NCBI RefSeq assembly: GCF_023896955.1
Contig: NZ_JAMHIW010000012.1
Location: 62,001-126,000 of the forward strand
DNA from: Micromonospora sp. RHAY321
GTDB lineage: Bacteria > Actinomycetota > Actinomycetes > Mycobacteriales > Micromonosporaceae
Direction: 5' to 3'
Length of the DNA: 64,000 nucleotides
Below the pieces are notes generated by a model that was given only the letters and a program-made list of their open reading frames with translations, made no database searches and was not told the origin of the DNA. Made by a program: the position numbers and the translations under genes. Positions 8,130 through 17,300 of this stretch are shown piece by piece. Numbering within the stretch: the stretch's first letter is position 1; every line of letters starts with the position of its first letter.

Positions 8130-9890
8130 TCAGTGCCGGTCGATGTCGCTGGCGGTGTCCTCGCGGTAGCTGGCCCCGCCGTCCGACTGGCTGGTGAGCG
8201 GCTTGGCGCCACCCTCCGGCGGGCCGGCCAGGCTCTGGCCGCCGGCGGCCAACTCCGGGAACTTCGCGTCGAACGCCGGCCGCTCCGAGCGGATCCGGGG
8301 CATCCGGTCGAAGTTGCGCAGCGGGGGCGGGCTGCTGGTCGCCCACTCCAGCGAGTTGCCGTGACCCCAGGGGTCGTTCACCTCGACCACCGGGCCGGTC
8401 TTGTACGACTTCCAGCAGTTGTAGATGAACGGCAGCGTGGAGATACCGGTGATGAACGCGCCGACCGTGGAGATCATGTTCAGCGTGGTGAAGCCGTCGC
8501 TGGGCAGGTAGTCGGCGTACCGGCGGGGCATGCCCTCGTTGCCGAGCCAGTGCTGCACCAGGAAGGTGGTGTGGAAGCCGATCATGGTGAGCCAGAAGTG
8601 CACCTTGCCCAGTCGCTCGTCGAGCATCCGACCGAACATCTTCGGGAACCAGAAGTAGATGCCGGCGAAGACCGCGAACACGATGGTGCCGAAGAGCACG
8701 TAGTGGAAGTGCGCCACCACGAAGTACGAGTCCGACACGTGGAAGTCGATCGGCGGGCTGGCCAGCAGCACACCGGTGAGACCACCGAAGAGGAAGGTGA
8801 CCAGGAAGCCGACCGCCCAGAGCATGGGCGTCTCGAAGCTGATCTGGCCCCGCCACATGGTGCCGATCCAGTTGAAGAACTTCATACCGGTCGGCACGGC
8901 GATCAGGTAGCTCAGGAAGCTGAAGAACGGCAGCAGCACCTGGCCGGTGGCGAACATGTGGTGCGCCCAGACGCTCATCGAGAGCGCGGCGATCGCGACG
9001 GTCGCGGCGACCAGACCCTTGTAGCCGAAGATCGGCTTACGGGAGAAGACCGGGATGACCTCGCTGATGATGCCGAAGAACGGCAGCGCGACGATGTAGA
9101 CCTCGGGGTGCCCGAAGAACCAGAACAGGTGCTGCCAGAGCATCGGCCCGCCGGTCGCCGGGTCGTACACGTGCGCGCCGAGGATGCGGTCCGCGGCGAG
9201 CGCGAACAGCGCGGCGGCCAGCAGCGGGAAGACCAGGATCACCAGCAGGCTGGTGACCAGGATGTTCCAGGTGAAGATCGGCATCCGGAACATGGTCATG
9301 CCGGGCGCGCGGAGCGTCAGCACGGTGGTGATCATGTTCACGGCGCCGAGGATGGTGCCCAGGCCGGAGATGGCCAGACCCATGATCCACATGTTGGCGC
9401 CGACGCCGGGCGAGTGCTCGACGCTGCTCAGCGGCGCGTACGCGAACCAGCCGAAGTCGGCGGCGCCACCGGGGGTGATGAAGCCGGCGGTCGCCATCGT
9501 GCCGCCGAACAGGTACAGCCAGTAGGCGAAGCTGTTCAGCCGCGGGAAGGAAACGTCGGGCGCGCCGATCTGGATCGGCACGATGTAGTTCGCGAACGCG
9601 AACACGATCGGCGTCGCGAAGAACAGCAGCATGATCGTGCCGTGCATCGTGAAGAGCTGGTTGTACTGCTCGGGCGACAGGAACTGCAGCCCGGGGCGGG
9701 CCAGCTCAGCCCGCATGACCAGGGCCATCAGGCCACCGATCATGAAGAACACGAACGCGGTGACCATGTACATGATCCCGATTTGCTTCGCGTCCGTGGT
9801 ACGCAGCAGCCGCGCGATGGCCGACCCCTTGACCGGCTCCCGGACCGGCCAGGGCCGGGTCACGACCGGCTTGGGTGCGACGGTGGTCAC
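8130..9890 (-). CDS. ctaD: cytochrome c oxidase subunit I (aa3-type)
   Basis: The protein is 586 aa with 12 expected membrane helices. It is the catalytic subunit of the aa3-type terminal oxidase, reducing O2 to water and pumping protons in the cytoplasmic membrane. The heme-a ligand region MHGTIM, the CuB site WFFGHPEVY with its His-Tyr pair, the second CuB histidines in VWAHHMF and the heme ligands in VAHFHYVLFG are all present. The GTG at 9890 is preferred because GGAGG lies about 7 nt upstream; an extension to 9926 lacks a site. The gene stands alone here; the other oxidase subunit genes are not in the window, which is common in actinomycetes. Confidence 0.97.
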   Translation of the reverse strand: MTTVAPKPVVTRPWPVREPVKGSAIARLLRTTDAKQIGIMYMVTAFVFFMIGGLMALVMRAELARPGLQFLSPEQYNQLFTMHGTIMLLFFATPIVFAFANYIVPIQIGAPDVSFPRLNSFAYWLYLFGGTMATAGFITPGGAADFGWFAYAPLSSVEHSPGVGANMWIMGLAISGLGTILGAVNMITTVLTLRAPGMTMFRMPIFTWNILVTSLLVILVFPLLAAALFALAADRILGAHVYDPATGGPMLWQHLFWFFGHPEVYIVALPFFGIISEVIPVFSRKPIFGYKGLVAATVAIAALSMSVWAHHMFATGQVLLPFFSFLSYLIAVPTGMKFFNWIGTMWRGQISFETPMLWAVGFLVTFLFGGLTGVLLASPPIDFHVSDSYFVVAHFHYVLFGTIVFAVFAGIYFWFPKMFGRMLDERLGKVHFWLTMIGFHTTFLVQHWLGNEGMPRRYADYLPSDGFTTLNMISTVGAFITGISTLPFIYNCWKSYKTGPVVEVNDPWGHGNSLEWATSSPPPLRNFDRMPRIRSERPAFDAKFPELAAGGQSLAGPPEGGAKPLTSQSDGGASYREDTASDIDRH

Positions 9891-10009
9891 GAGTGGCCTC
9901 CGGTTCTCGGTTGTCCCGCTCGGCACACGCTGGTTATCGGCGGGCCGTCATCCGCAGGAAGAATAGTCCCCGGCAGGTCGGAGCGCCGCGTGGGGTGGCG
10001 GGACACGAT

Positions 10010-11116
10010 CTACAGCGGGCCCACCAGCAACCGGTAGTGCTCTCCGAAGATCCGGCCGCCACGTCCGCGCAGCAGCGGGTCGCGCAGCGCCGGCGGCACG
10101 TCCCTGGTCCGGTTGCGGTCCCGGGTCCGGTCGCGCACCCAGCGGGTACGCGGACGCCGGCGACTCTCGTACGCGACCAGGGCCGCCTCCACGCTGCCGG
10201 CGGCCCGTAGCGACTCGGCCAGCACCACCGCGTCCTCCAACGCCATGGCCGCGCCCTGGGACAACGTCGGGGCGGTGGCGTGCGCGGCGTCGCCGACCAG
10301 CAGCACCCGCCCCCGGTACCAGCGGCCCAGCTCCACCTCGTCGGTGATGCCGACGTGCACCCCGTCGAGTGCCGCGAGCACCTCGGGCACCGGGCCCCGG
10401 TAGTCGGCGAAGAGTTCGCGCAGCCGGGCCAGCGGGTCGGCGGGGGCCTCGGTGCCGGCCTCGTCGGCGTAGCAGTGCAGCCGACCGGCGCCGATCGGCA
10501 CCATCAGGAACCCGGAGCGCTGGCCGAGCAGGGCGGTCCACTCGGTGACGGGCGGGCCGTCGCGCAGCACGGCCCGGTAGACCACCTGCCCGACGGGGCG
10601 GGGCGGACCGCCGAGGGACGCCAGCGCGCGGACCGAGGAGCGCGGCCCGTCGGCGCCGATGACCAGGTCGTACTCGGTGCTGGTGCCGTCGGTGAAGGTG
10701 ACCCCGACCCCGCCCGGAAGCAGGTCCAGGGTGCGGACCTCGGCGCCGTGCCGGACGGCGCCGCCGGCGCCGCTGAGCAGCACCCGGTGCAGGTCCGCCC
10801 GGGGCAGCGCCCGGCATTCGCCGACGCCGGCCCAGAGGGCGTCGACGTCGACCTCGCAGAGCGGCGCGCCCGCGACGTCGAAGAAGCGTTGCCGACGGAT
10901 GACCTGGCCGAGCGGGCGGACCGGGTCGTGCAGGTCCAGCCGGTGCAGCGCGCGGGCGGCGTTGCCAGGCAGGTAGAGCCCGGTCTCGGTGGACTCCCCC
11001 GGTGGCAGCTTGTCCGTGACGTCGGGCCGGAAGCCCGCCAGGCGTAGCGCCCGGGCGACGGCCAGGCCGGCAATGCCCGCGCCGACGACGAGGATGCGCA
11101 GGGGGAAGCCACCCAT
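10010..11116 (-). CDS. FAD-dependent monooxygenase (PHBH-type)
   Basis: The protein is 368 aa. It has the three marks of class A flavin monooxygenases: an N-terminal Rossmann motif GAGIAGLAVARAL binding ADP of FAD, the DLVIGADGPRSSVR (DG) motif, and LLVGDAAHATAPTLSQGAA (GD motif). Such enzymes hydroxylate aromatic or polyketide substrates using NAD(P)H and O2; this substrate is not predictable. The ATG at 11116 is chosen because the Rossmann fold begins eight residues later and GGAGG lies upstream. The gene is divergent from the cellulase gene and stands alone. Confidence 0.88.
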   Translation of the reverse strand: MGGFPLRILVVGAGIAGLAVARALRLAGFRPDVTDKLPPGESTETGLYLPGNAARALHRLDLHDPVRPLGQVIRRQRFFDVAGAPLCEVDVDALWAGVGECRALPRADLHRVLLSGAGGAVRHGAEVRTLDLLPGGVGVTFTDGTSTEYDLVIGADGPRSSVRALASLGGPPRPVGQVVYRAVLRDGPPVTEWTALLGQRSGFLMVPIGAGRLHCYADEAGTEAPADPLARLRELFADYRGPVPEVLAALDGVHVGITDEVELGRWYRGRVLLVGDAAHATAPTLSQGAAMALEDAVVLAESLRAAGSVEAALVAYESRRRPRTRWVRDRTRDRNRTRDVPPALRDPLLRGRGGRIFGEHYRLLVGPL

Positions 11117-11353
11117 GGTGGTGTACGCCTCCGGAGGGGATGCGGCACGCGTTGGAGGCAACACGCTACTCGGCGCTATCGGTGCACGCCAGAGTCCGAT
11201 CGGCCCGCGCGGAGCCGCTCGTCGGCGGTACGCGTCGCGTAGCTGGACGTCGCCCGGCAGCCGTCCGGCGCGGGCGTGGCAATCCTCACATTTCACCAGT
11301 TTGACGCGTACGGTTGCGCACCAGTTTCAGACATGTAAATGTGTCATTGAGCG

Positions 11354-11367
11354 TGGGAGCGCTCCCG
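11354..11367. promoter_or_regulatory. CebR-type operator (TGGGAGCGCTCCCG)
   Basis: This matches 13 of 14 positions of the palindrome TGGGAGCGCTCCCA, known as the binding site of the cellobiose-responsive LacI-family repressors CebR/CelR in Streptomyces and Thermobifida. It lies 54 bp upstream of the GH12 cellulase start and predicts repression relieved by cello-oligosaccharides. No cebR gene is in the window. The rest of the 11117-11420 divergent spacer shows nothing else identifiable. Confidence 0.8.
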
Positions 11368-11420
11368 TACCTGCCCCGACCCAGTCCGGCGCCCGGCACG
11401 CGCCGCAGTCAAGGAGCGTC

Positions 11421-12545
11421 ATGAAACGTCCACTTCGGGCATTGGTCGCCACCGGCCTGCTGCTCGGCGGCTCGATCGTCGCCGTGGCACTCGGCGGCAA
11501 CGCCTCCGCCGACACGCAGATCTGCGAGCAGTACGGCTCGACCGTCATCCAAGGCCGCTACGTGGTGCAGAACAACCGCTGGGGCACCACCGCCCAGCAG
11601 TGCATCAACGTCACCGACACCGGCTTCGAGATCACCACCCAGAACGGCAGCAACCCCACCAACGGCGCGCCCACCGCGTACCCCTCGGTGTTCTTCGGTT
11701 GTCACTACACCAACTGCTCCCCCGGCACGAACCTGCCGATCCAGGTGAGCCAGATCAGCAGCGCCACCAGCAGCATCAACTACCGGTACGTCAGCGGTGC
11801 CATCTACAACGCGTCGTACGACATCTGGCTGGACCCGTCACCCAAGCGGGACGGGGTGAACCAGATGGAGATCATGATCTGGCTCAACCGGCAGGGCTCG
11901 ATCCAGCCCATCGGCTCGGTGGTGGGCACGACGACCCTGGCGGGTCGGACCTGGGAGGTCTGGCGGGGCAGCAACGGCTCCAACAACGTCATCTCGTATG
12001 TCGCGCCGTCGGCGATCACCAGCCTGAACTTCAGCGTGCTGGACTTCATCAACGACGTCCGCAACCGGGGCGCCATCACCAACAGCTGGTACCTGACCAG
12101 CATCCAGGCCGGCTTCGAGCCCTGGCAGGGCGGCGCCGGCCTCGCGGTGACGTCGTTCTCGGCCACCGTCAACGGCGGCGGCAACCCCACCACCCCGCCA
12201 CCGACCACCCCGCCGCCGAGCGGTGGCGCGAGCTGCGCGGTGAAGTACACGGCGAACTCGTGGAACAACGGCTTCACCGCCGACGTGCAGGTCACCAACA
12301 CCGGGTCCAGTGCGATCAACGGCTGGACGCTGAACTACTCGCTGCCCAGCGGGCAGACCGTCACCAACGCGTGGAACGCCACGGTCAGCCAGAGCGGCTC
12401 CGCGGTCACCGCCCGAAACGTGGGCCACAACGGTTCCATCGCACCCGGAGGCACGGCCAGCTTCGGATATCAGGGGACGCTGAACGGGTCGTACTCGTCG
12501 CCGAGCAGCTTCTCGCTCAACGGGGCAACCTGCTCACGTAACTGA
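11421..12545 (+). CDS. secreted GH12 endoglucanase with C-terminal CBM2
   Basis: The protein is 374 aa. A Sec signal peptide (residues 1-31, ending in NASA) is followed by a GH12 domain (about 32-255), a Thr/Pro linker with PTTPPPTTPPPSGG and a family 2 cellulose-binding module (about 270-374). The likely catalytic glutamates are E150 in NQMEIMIWL (nucleophile) and E233 in AGFEPWQGG (acid/base). The CBM2 starts at C272 and keeps the exposed-tryptophan positions and the closing cysteine. The role is extracellular cleavage of beta-1,4-glucan. The ATG follows AAGGAG by 4 nt. Control by cellobiose is suggested by the CebR-type box upstream. A decayed copy of its CBM2 end lies about 1 kb downstream. 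Confidence 0.93.
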   Translation: MKRPLRALVATGLLLGGSIVAVALGGNASADTQICEQYGSTVIQGRYVVQNNRWGTTAQQCINVTDTGFEITTQNGSNPTNGAPTAYPSVFFGCHYTNCSPGTNLPIQVSQISSATSSINYRYVSGAIYNASYDIWLDPSPKRDGVNQMEIMIWLNRQGSIQPIGSVVGTTTLAGRTWEVWRGSNGSNNVISYVAPSAITSLNFSVLDFINDVRNRGAITNSWYLTSIQAGFEPWQGGAGLAVTSFSATVNGGGNPTTPPPTTPPPSGGASCAVKYTANSWNNGFTADVQVTNTGSSAINGWTLNYSLPSGQTVTNAWNATVSQSGSAVTARNVGHNGSIAPGGTASFGYQGTLNGSYSSPSSFSLNGATCSRN

Positions 12546-12564
12546 CCTGCCTTCTGTCGCCGGA

Positions 12565-12595
12565 CAGGGGCGTGACCTTCGCGGTCACGCCCCTG
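12565..12595 (+). terminator. terminator of the GH12 gene
   Basis: CAGGGGCGTGACC pairs perfectly with 12583-12595 around a 5-nt loop, 19 bp after the GH12 stop. A closely similar hairpin ends the CBM2 remnant at 13870-13904. Confidence 0.75.
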
Positions 12596-12640
12596 TTCCG
12601 TTGCGTGCCCTACCTGTGCTTGCCCTACCTGGAGGAAACG

Positions 12641-12964
12641 TCACCGGGTTTCGGCGAACTCACGGATGAGCGTCAGCATCTGGTCGATCATCCGCAGCTG
12701 CGTATCCGAGTCGAGGCCGTTCAGGTCGCAGGGACCCGACAACGCCTCCGGCACCTCCAGGGAGGCGATGACATACGGCCAGGACAGTCCGGTGTGACGG
12801 CCGAGGACGCGTTGGCACACCCACCCGTGGAAACCCTCGAACGGCCGCCCATCCAACGCCGAATCGAATCCGACGATGAACGCCACCGCCGTCAGGTACC
12901 TGTCGTCAAGCACATACATGCGCCGGCGGCGAGTGAGATGGAAGAGCAGCTCAGAGACGTTCAT
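12641..12964 (-). CDS. small hypothetical protein, immunity-like
   Basis: The protein is 107 aa, soluble, with no signal peptide. It begins MNVSELLFHLTRRRRMYVLDD and ends in a helical tail. The compact opening 'E/DLL..L..R..MY' is reminiscent of small cytosolic proteins found around polymorphic toxins; I cannot name a family. Its ATG is 9 nt past the stop of the preceding minus-strand gene, so the two are almost certainly co-transcribed. Position at the distal end of the RHS locus suggests an accessory immunity gene. That role is inference. Confidence 0.6.
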   Translation of the reverse strand: MNVSELLFHLTRRRRMYVLDDRYLTAVAFIVGFDSALDGRPFEGFHGWVCQRVLGRHTGLSWPYVIASLEVPEALSGPCDLNGLDSDTQLRMIDQMLTLIREFAETR

Positions 12965-12973
12965 CAGGCGTCA

Positions 12974-13474
12974 TCAACCCTTCCCGCCCACCGCTCTCCG
13001 ATAACCCAGGGTTTCACGCAAGAGTGCCAGGATCGCCGCGCAGAAGACGTCCTCGGCCGGAGGGGCGTGGGTGACCAACGTGAGCGTGGTCGCCTCGGGC
13101 AGGGCCAGCTCGACGTCGGTCCATCCTGATAGCGGGCCATCGCTGAGGCCACCCTGGCCGGTCACGTCGACGTCAACCACCAGATCTCGGTGGATGGTGT
13201 AGAAGAGCGCCACCGGTCCGGCGCCGTCCGACATCGCGGCGTACCCATGCTCCGCCCAGTGCTCGTCCATCGCATCGTCGCGGGCGAACGTCAGTTCGCC
13301 GCGTGCCGGAAAGCCGGAGGGGTGGTCGAAATCAGTAGTCGGGCTCCCCTCGCCATCGTCGAGGCCGACGAGGGCAGACGGCCACAGCCGCCGCATGCCA
13401 TTGACGAACGCAGCCACGGCTGGCCGCCCGTCGAAAGGCACCACAATGGGCGTGTCCACTCCAGTGATCTCCAC
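12974..13474 (-). CDS. hypothetical protein, immunity-like
   Basis: The protein is 166 aa, acidic and soluble, with no recognised domain. It begins VEITGVDTPIVVPFDGRPAV. The GTG at 13474 is chosen because AGGAGAG lies just upstream with about 5 nt spacing; an ATG five codons earlier (13489) has no ribosome binding site. It forms a two-gene unit with the 107-aa gene and lies downstream of the RHS toxin-immunity genes, separated from them by a pseudogene and a hairpin. An orphan immunity role fits the context but is not shown by sequence. Confidence 0.6.
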   Translation of the reverse strand: MEITGVDTPIVVPFDGRPAVAAFVNGMRRLWPSALVGLDDGEGSPTTDFDHPSGFPARGELTFARDDAMDEHWAEHGYAAMSDGAGPVALFYTIHRDLVVDVDVTGQGGLSDGPLSGWTDVELALPEATTLTLVTHAPPAEDVFCAAILALLRETLGYRRAVGGKG

Positions 13475-13503
13475 GCACTCTCCTGTCATGGTGCCCGAGC
13501 GGG

Positions 13504-13851
13504 TGCCCGCCTCTGCGCCGCCGCCAAGCGGTGGCTCGAACTGCACGGTGAAGTAGGCGGCGAGATCGTGGAACAACAGCTTCGCCGCCGACGTACAGGT
13601 CACTAACACCGGGTCCAGGGCGATCAATGGCTGGGCGTTGACTTACAGCATGCCCAGTGGGCAGAACGTCACCAACGGTCGGACGCCACGGTCAGCAAGA
13701 GCGGGTCGGCGATCACCGTCGACAACATCGGCTACAACCGACCTCCATGCACCCATCGGCATAGCCAGTTCGGCTACCAGCTGACGCTGAAGGGACGCAC
13801 TCGTCCCCGACCAGCATCTCGCTCAACGGGGCAACCTGCTCGCGCAGCTGA
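13504..13851 (+). pseudogene. decayed CBM2 fragment of a GH12-type cellulase
   Basis: The plus strand matches the linker and CBM2 end of the GH12 gene at about 12217-12545 over its whole length. The order PPSGG, then a CTVK-like strand, WNN, ADVQVTNTGS, INGW, PSGQ and the final SLNGATCS is retained. An in-frame TAG interrupts it directly after CTVK (at about 13553), and at least one indel near 13680 shifts frame. No catalytic domain precedes it; the 12974-13474 gene occupies that place on the other strand. It is the 3' relic of a duplicated cellulase gene. Confidence 0.85.
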
Positions 13852-13869
13852 CCACAACCCACGAGCCGA

Positions 13870-13904
13870 GTAGGGGGCGTGACCATTTCGGTCACGCCCC
13901 CTAC
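13870..13904. terminator. hairpin after the CBM2 relic, likely bidirectional
   Basis: GTAGGGGGCGTGACC pairs perfectly with 13890-13904 around ATTTC. It resembles the GH12 terminator in core sequence (GGGCGTGACC/GGTCACGCCC) and so probably duplicated with it. It now also lies 47 bp past the immunity gene at 13951 and may end the RHS operon. Confidence 0.75.
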
Positions 13905-13950
13905 TTGTGTTCGACGTCGTCAACGCCCCAATCAGTCTACGAAGGGCGCA

Positions 13951-14331
13951 CTACGGCCGACTCAAGCCCATCCGGTCCCAACGATTTGCGGCCTGCTCCC
14001 AAGATGCTCTTTGAAACATGCCACCTTTGCGAACTGCTTCCTCCCAGCTAAGCGGACGAGCGCTCCGCCTAACGCTAACAGCGTCGACAGACGCAATCTC
14101 AAGAAAGTATTCCGATTCATGACCAACAGCATTGGTCACGGAGTCAACAATCCGAGCAGCTGGAACGATTCGTACCGTAACCCTGTCCGCGGACGGCTCT
14201 GGCGTGCCCGTCACGGCAGGCGTGCCATCGATTGGGCAAACCTCGTCACCTTCGGTAGGTTCGACGCCCTCGACAGCCTCGACGATCCATTCATGATTCA
14301 GGTCGCATCTGAATCTCCACCAGATGGTCAT
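13951..14331 (-). CDS. candidate immunity protein of the RHS toxin
   Basis: The protein is 126 aa, cytosolic. The ATG at 14331 lies 7 nt after the stop of the RHS gene and is preceded by AGAGGAAC, giving tight coupling typical of toxin-immunity pairs. The N-terminus shows C9 and H13 (FRCDLNHEW) and then C32 in VCPIDG, a loosely zinc-ribbon-like pattern. The rest is unassigned. The gene is clearly less GC-rich than the window average, as is the toxin tip, suggesting the pair was acquired together. Function is inferred from position. Confidence 0.7.
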   Translation of the reverse strand: MTIWWRFRCDLNHEWIVEAVEGVEPTEGDEVCPIDGTPAVTGTPEPSADRVTVRIVPAARIVDSVTNAVGHESEYFLEIASVDAVSVRRSARPLSWEEAVRKGGMFQRASWEQAANRWDRMGLSRP

Positions 14332-14338
14332 TGTTCCT

Positions 14339-17300
14339 CTAATAGAATAGATGAAGGCCCTTGCCACCCCTGGGCAGGTGCGGTGCCTCCACATTAACAT
14401 GGGGCGGAATAACCTTGCCGTCGGGGAATTCGTGACCCGTGAAGTCGTCGCGCCAATAACGGGTACCGTCGGCACTTTGGCGTCCGATCTTCCGGTCGGA
14501 CCTCTTCATCCAGCTCGGACCACCCCTGAAATCCCGAGCGCGGATTGCACGCGTAGCGGAACCCATATCCCCAACCATCTCCGATGCAGCTTGACGTGCA
14601 GCCTTGCGGCTCGGGAATTGGAATCCACCCTCGACAGCGTCACCGCCATGCCTCGCGGCAATTTTGGCAATGTTGCAGTTGTGAACGAGGACAGGGGCTT
14701 CCTCGACTAGCACGTAATAGGTGTGGACGGTGTCAACCGTTAGGTTGAACCGGATCTGGGGATTGAAGTAGGAATAAACGTCCTCGACCACGACTTCCGC
14801 GCCGTTCAGAGCCGACAGGCGCTCACCCTCGAGCAAATCACCGCCATAGACCCAAGCCTGCTGGTCGGCACTCCAGAAAGGGTGGTGCTGAGTCGTTTTG
14901 ACTCTCACGCCCTGCCTACCGTCAACAGAGAGGCTGAGGTCGGTCAGTGCGACGTCGTTGTTTATGTGAGTAGCCACAACCGAACGTGGTTCAGTTTTTC
15001 CGGTCGAGGGGTCGGTAGCCAGAACCTTGTCCCCAACTTGCAGCTGCTCGATGGGACGTTTCGAGCCGTCAGCGAGAAGAACCAGAGTGCCAGGAGCAAA
15101 GCTGTCGAGACAATCAGGCGCAGCCTTGCTCACCTTCATGAAGTCCTTAACCCCGCCGATGAGGTCGCCGAGCAGTCCTTTCACCCGAGTCGTCAGACTG
15201 GCAAGTTTTTTCCACTTCCATGGAGCACCGTAACGAGCGGCGAGTTTACCGAGGACGCCCCCGAGCATCGCACCAGCAATATTCCCAGCGGTCGCCAAAC
15301 AAGCGCCGGCATCTCCCTGCGTGACGCAGCTTAGTGCGTCGGTGATCCCGAGCTCGTCCATCAAGACCTTTGCTAGGGCCTTAGCCGAGTCAAGGATCTT
15401 CTGCTTCGCTCGGGCGATGCGGGCCTGACGCTCCTTCTCCGCTGCCGCTGCAGCTGCCGCCCGGCGGTCCTCGTCGCTGGCCCGGGGGTTATTCCAGACG
15501 TTCTTGGTCGGCTCGTCCGGGTCGTACGCGCCCGAGCAGCCACCACAACCGTCGTTGTGTCCCTTGACCTCGTGGTAGTTGCCGTACATGTCCTCGTAGT
15601 CGGCACCTGGGCCGCAGGCGTCGTCGGAGCACGACTTGAGGCCGTCGGGGTCGGAGAACGAGATCGGGTTGTTGTTGGCGTACGCGTACCCGTGCATCTG
15701 CTGCGGGTCGTTGACGTCGATGATCGGGTCGATGGAGATGAACCGACCGGTGACCGGGTCGTACTCGCGAGCGCCGATGTTCACCAGGCCGGTGGTGGAG
15801 TCCTGGTTTCCGTTGACGAAACCCTTCTCCGTCGGCCATTGCCCAGGTGTTGGCGGCGTGCCACGGCTCTCACCGAACGGCGTGGTCCGCCGGTGCACGA
15901 TGCCGCCGTTCTCGTCGACAGTCGCCTGGCCCGTGCCGTGGTGGTCGGAGGCGACGTAGTGCAGTCCGTTGAGCTTGCGGACGATCGTGCCGCCGCCCGG
16001 CAGGGAGTAGTACCGGGTGCCGTCGGTCGCTCTGGTCGTGTGGTCGAGCCGGATCTCCATGCCCGGCAGGTAGAGCGTCGTGGCGTTCGGCTCCTTGCGG
16101 AGCATCCGGGAGCCGTCGACGTCGTAGACGAAGCCGGTCTTCTTACCTGCGGCGTCGGTGACCGACTCGAGGTTGCCCTCGGCGTCCCACTTCAGGGTCT
16201 GGTCCTCGCCGACCTTGGTTCGACGCGTCGTATTGCCCGCCGCGTCGTAGCCGTATTCGTGGAGCTTCGAGCCCGCCGACGTCGTCTCGGTCATCGAGCG
16301 CAGGGTGTGCGGCTGCGGCTGGCCCGCTGCCGGGTAGGTGTAGGCGCGCTCCTTGATCGAGGTGCCGTTGGCGGCGAACTGCGACTCGGTCTTGCGGTTG
16401 CCCACCACGTCGTAGGTGTAGGCGTGGTGGTAGGCAGCTACTCCACCAACACCCGTCGTCGACGGGCCTCCGGCGCAAGGGTCGGTGGCGGTGCTCGCCG
16501 ACGTCCAGGCCCGCTCCATGCGGCGCAGGTAGTCGTAGGTGAAGCACTGCACGTCCCGAGTGCCCGAGGGCGTGTCGGCGATCTGCGTGATGTTGCCGGA
16601 AGCGTCGTAGCTGTAGCGGGCGTCGATGTCGATGACCGGGGCACCACTGCGGTCCAACCGTTGGTTGGTCAGGCGCTTGGAGCCCTGCTCGTACCCGTAG
16701 GTCGACCAGACCTTGTTGTCGCCGAGCTTCGCCTCGGTTTGGATGACCTCACTGGTGGCCGAGTAGTCGACGTCGGTCAGGTACGGCACGGCGCCCTCGG
16801 TCGCGGTCAACCGCTCCATACCGTCGTAGGTGTAGGCGATGCTCTCGATCGGCAAACCGCCACCGCCGGACATGCCCGTCGCTCGTACGGTGCCGTCTTC
16901 GTTGTACTCAGTCGCGAAGCTGTAGAACCCCGCGAGTTCGGTGCCGGCGTGCGCGGGCACCTGGTAATCGGTCTTGTGCGGCCGGTAGAACACGTCGTAG
17001 CCGGTGTAGTACGTGGCGTACTCGGCCCCGTCGATCCATCGGCTCGTCATGGAGAGCGTCCCGAGCCTCTGGATGTCATACATCCAGCTACTGAGGAGCG
17101 TGCCGGTCTCGGCGGTCCCCTTGTAGCTGGCCGTCGTACGTCCGATCGCGTCGTAGGTGGTGCTGATCGTCTGCTGCACACCATTTGTGGTGCTGGTGAG
17201 CCGGCCCAGTTTGTCGTAGGTCATCGTCGACGTGCCCGCATCCGGGTCGATCGACTTGACCGCCCGGCCGAGCTGGTCGTACTCGTGCTTCCACACGTTG

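Noticed and set aside
8133..10037. Plus-strand frame opposite ctaD
   Set aside because: ctaD carries all heme and copper ligands on the minus strand; the plus frame is a shadow rich in Glu/His/Arg.
12974..13627. Longer version of the 166-aa gene starting at 13627
   Set aside because: The extra N-terminus is the reverse strand of the CBM2 relic (its text matches the antisense of the intact CBM2), and the GTG at 13474 has a good ribosome binding site.
14339..15112. Hint region interpreted as a self-splicing intein
   Set aside because: The block has the Cys start and His-Asn end, but it lies just before a toxin tip with no split host domain on the far side, which fits a pretoxin Hint releasing the tip better than splicing.
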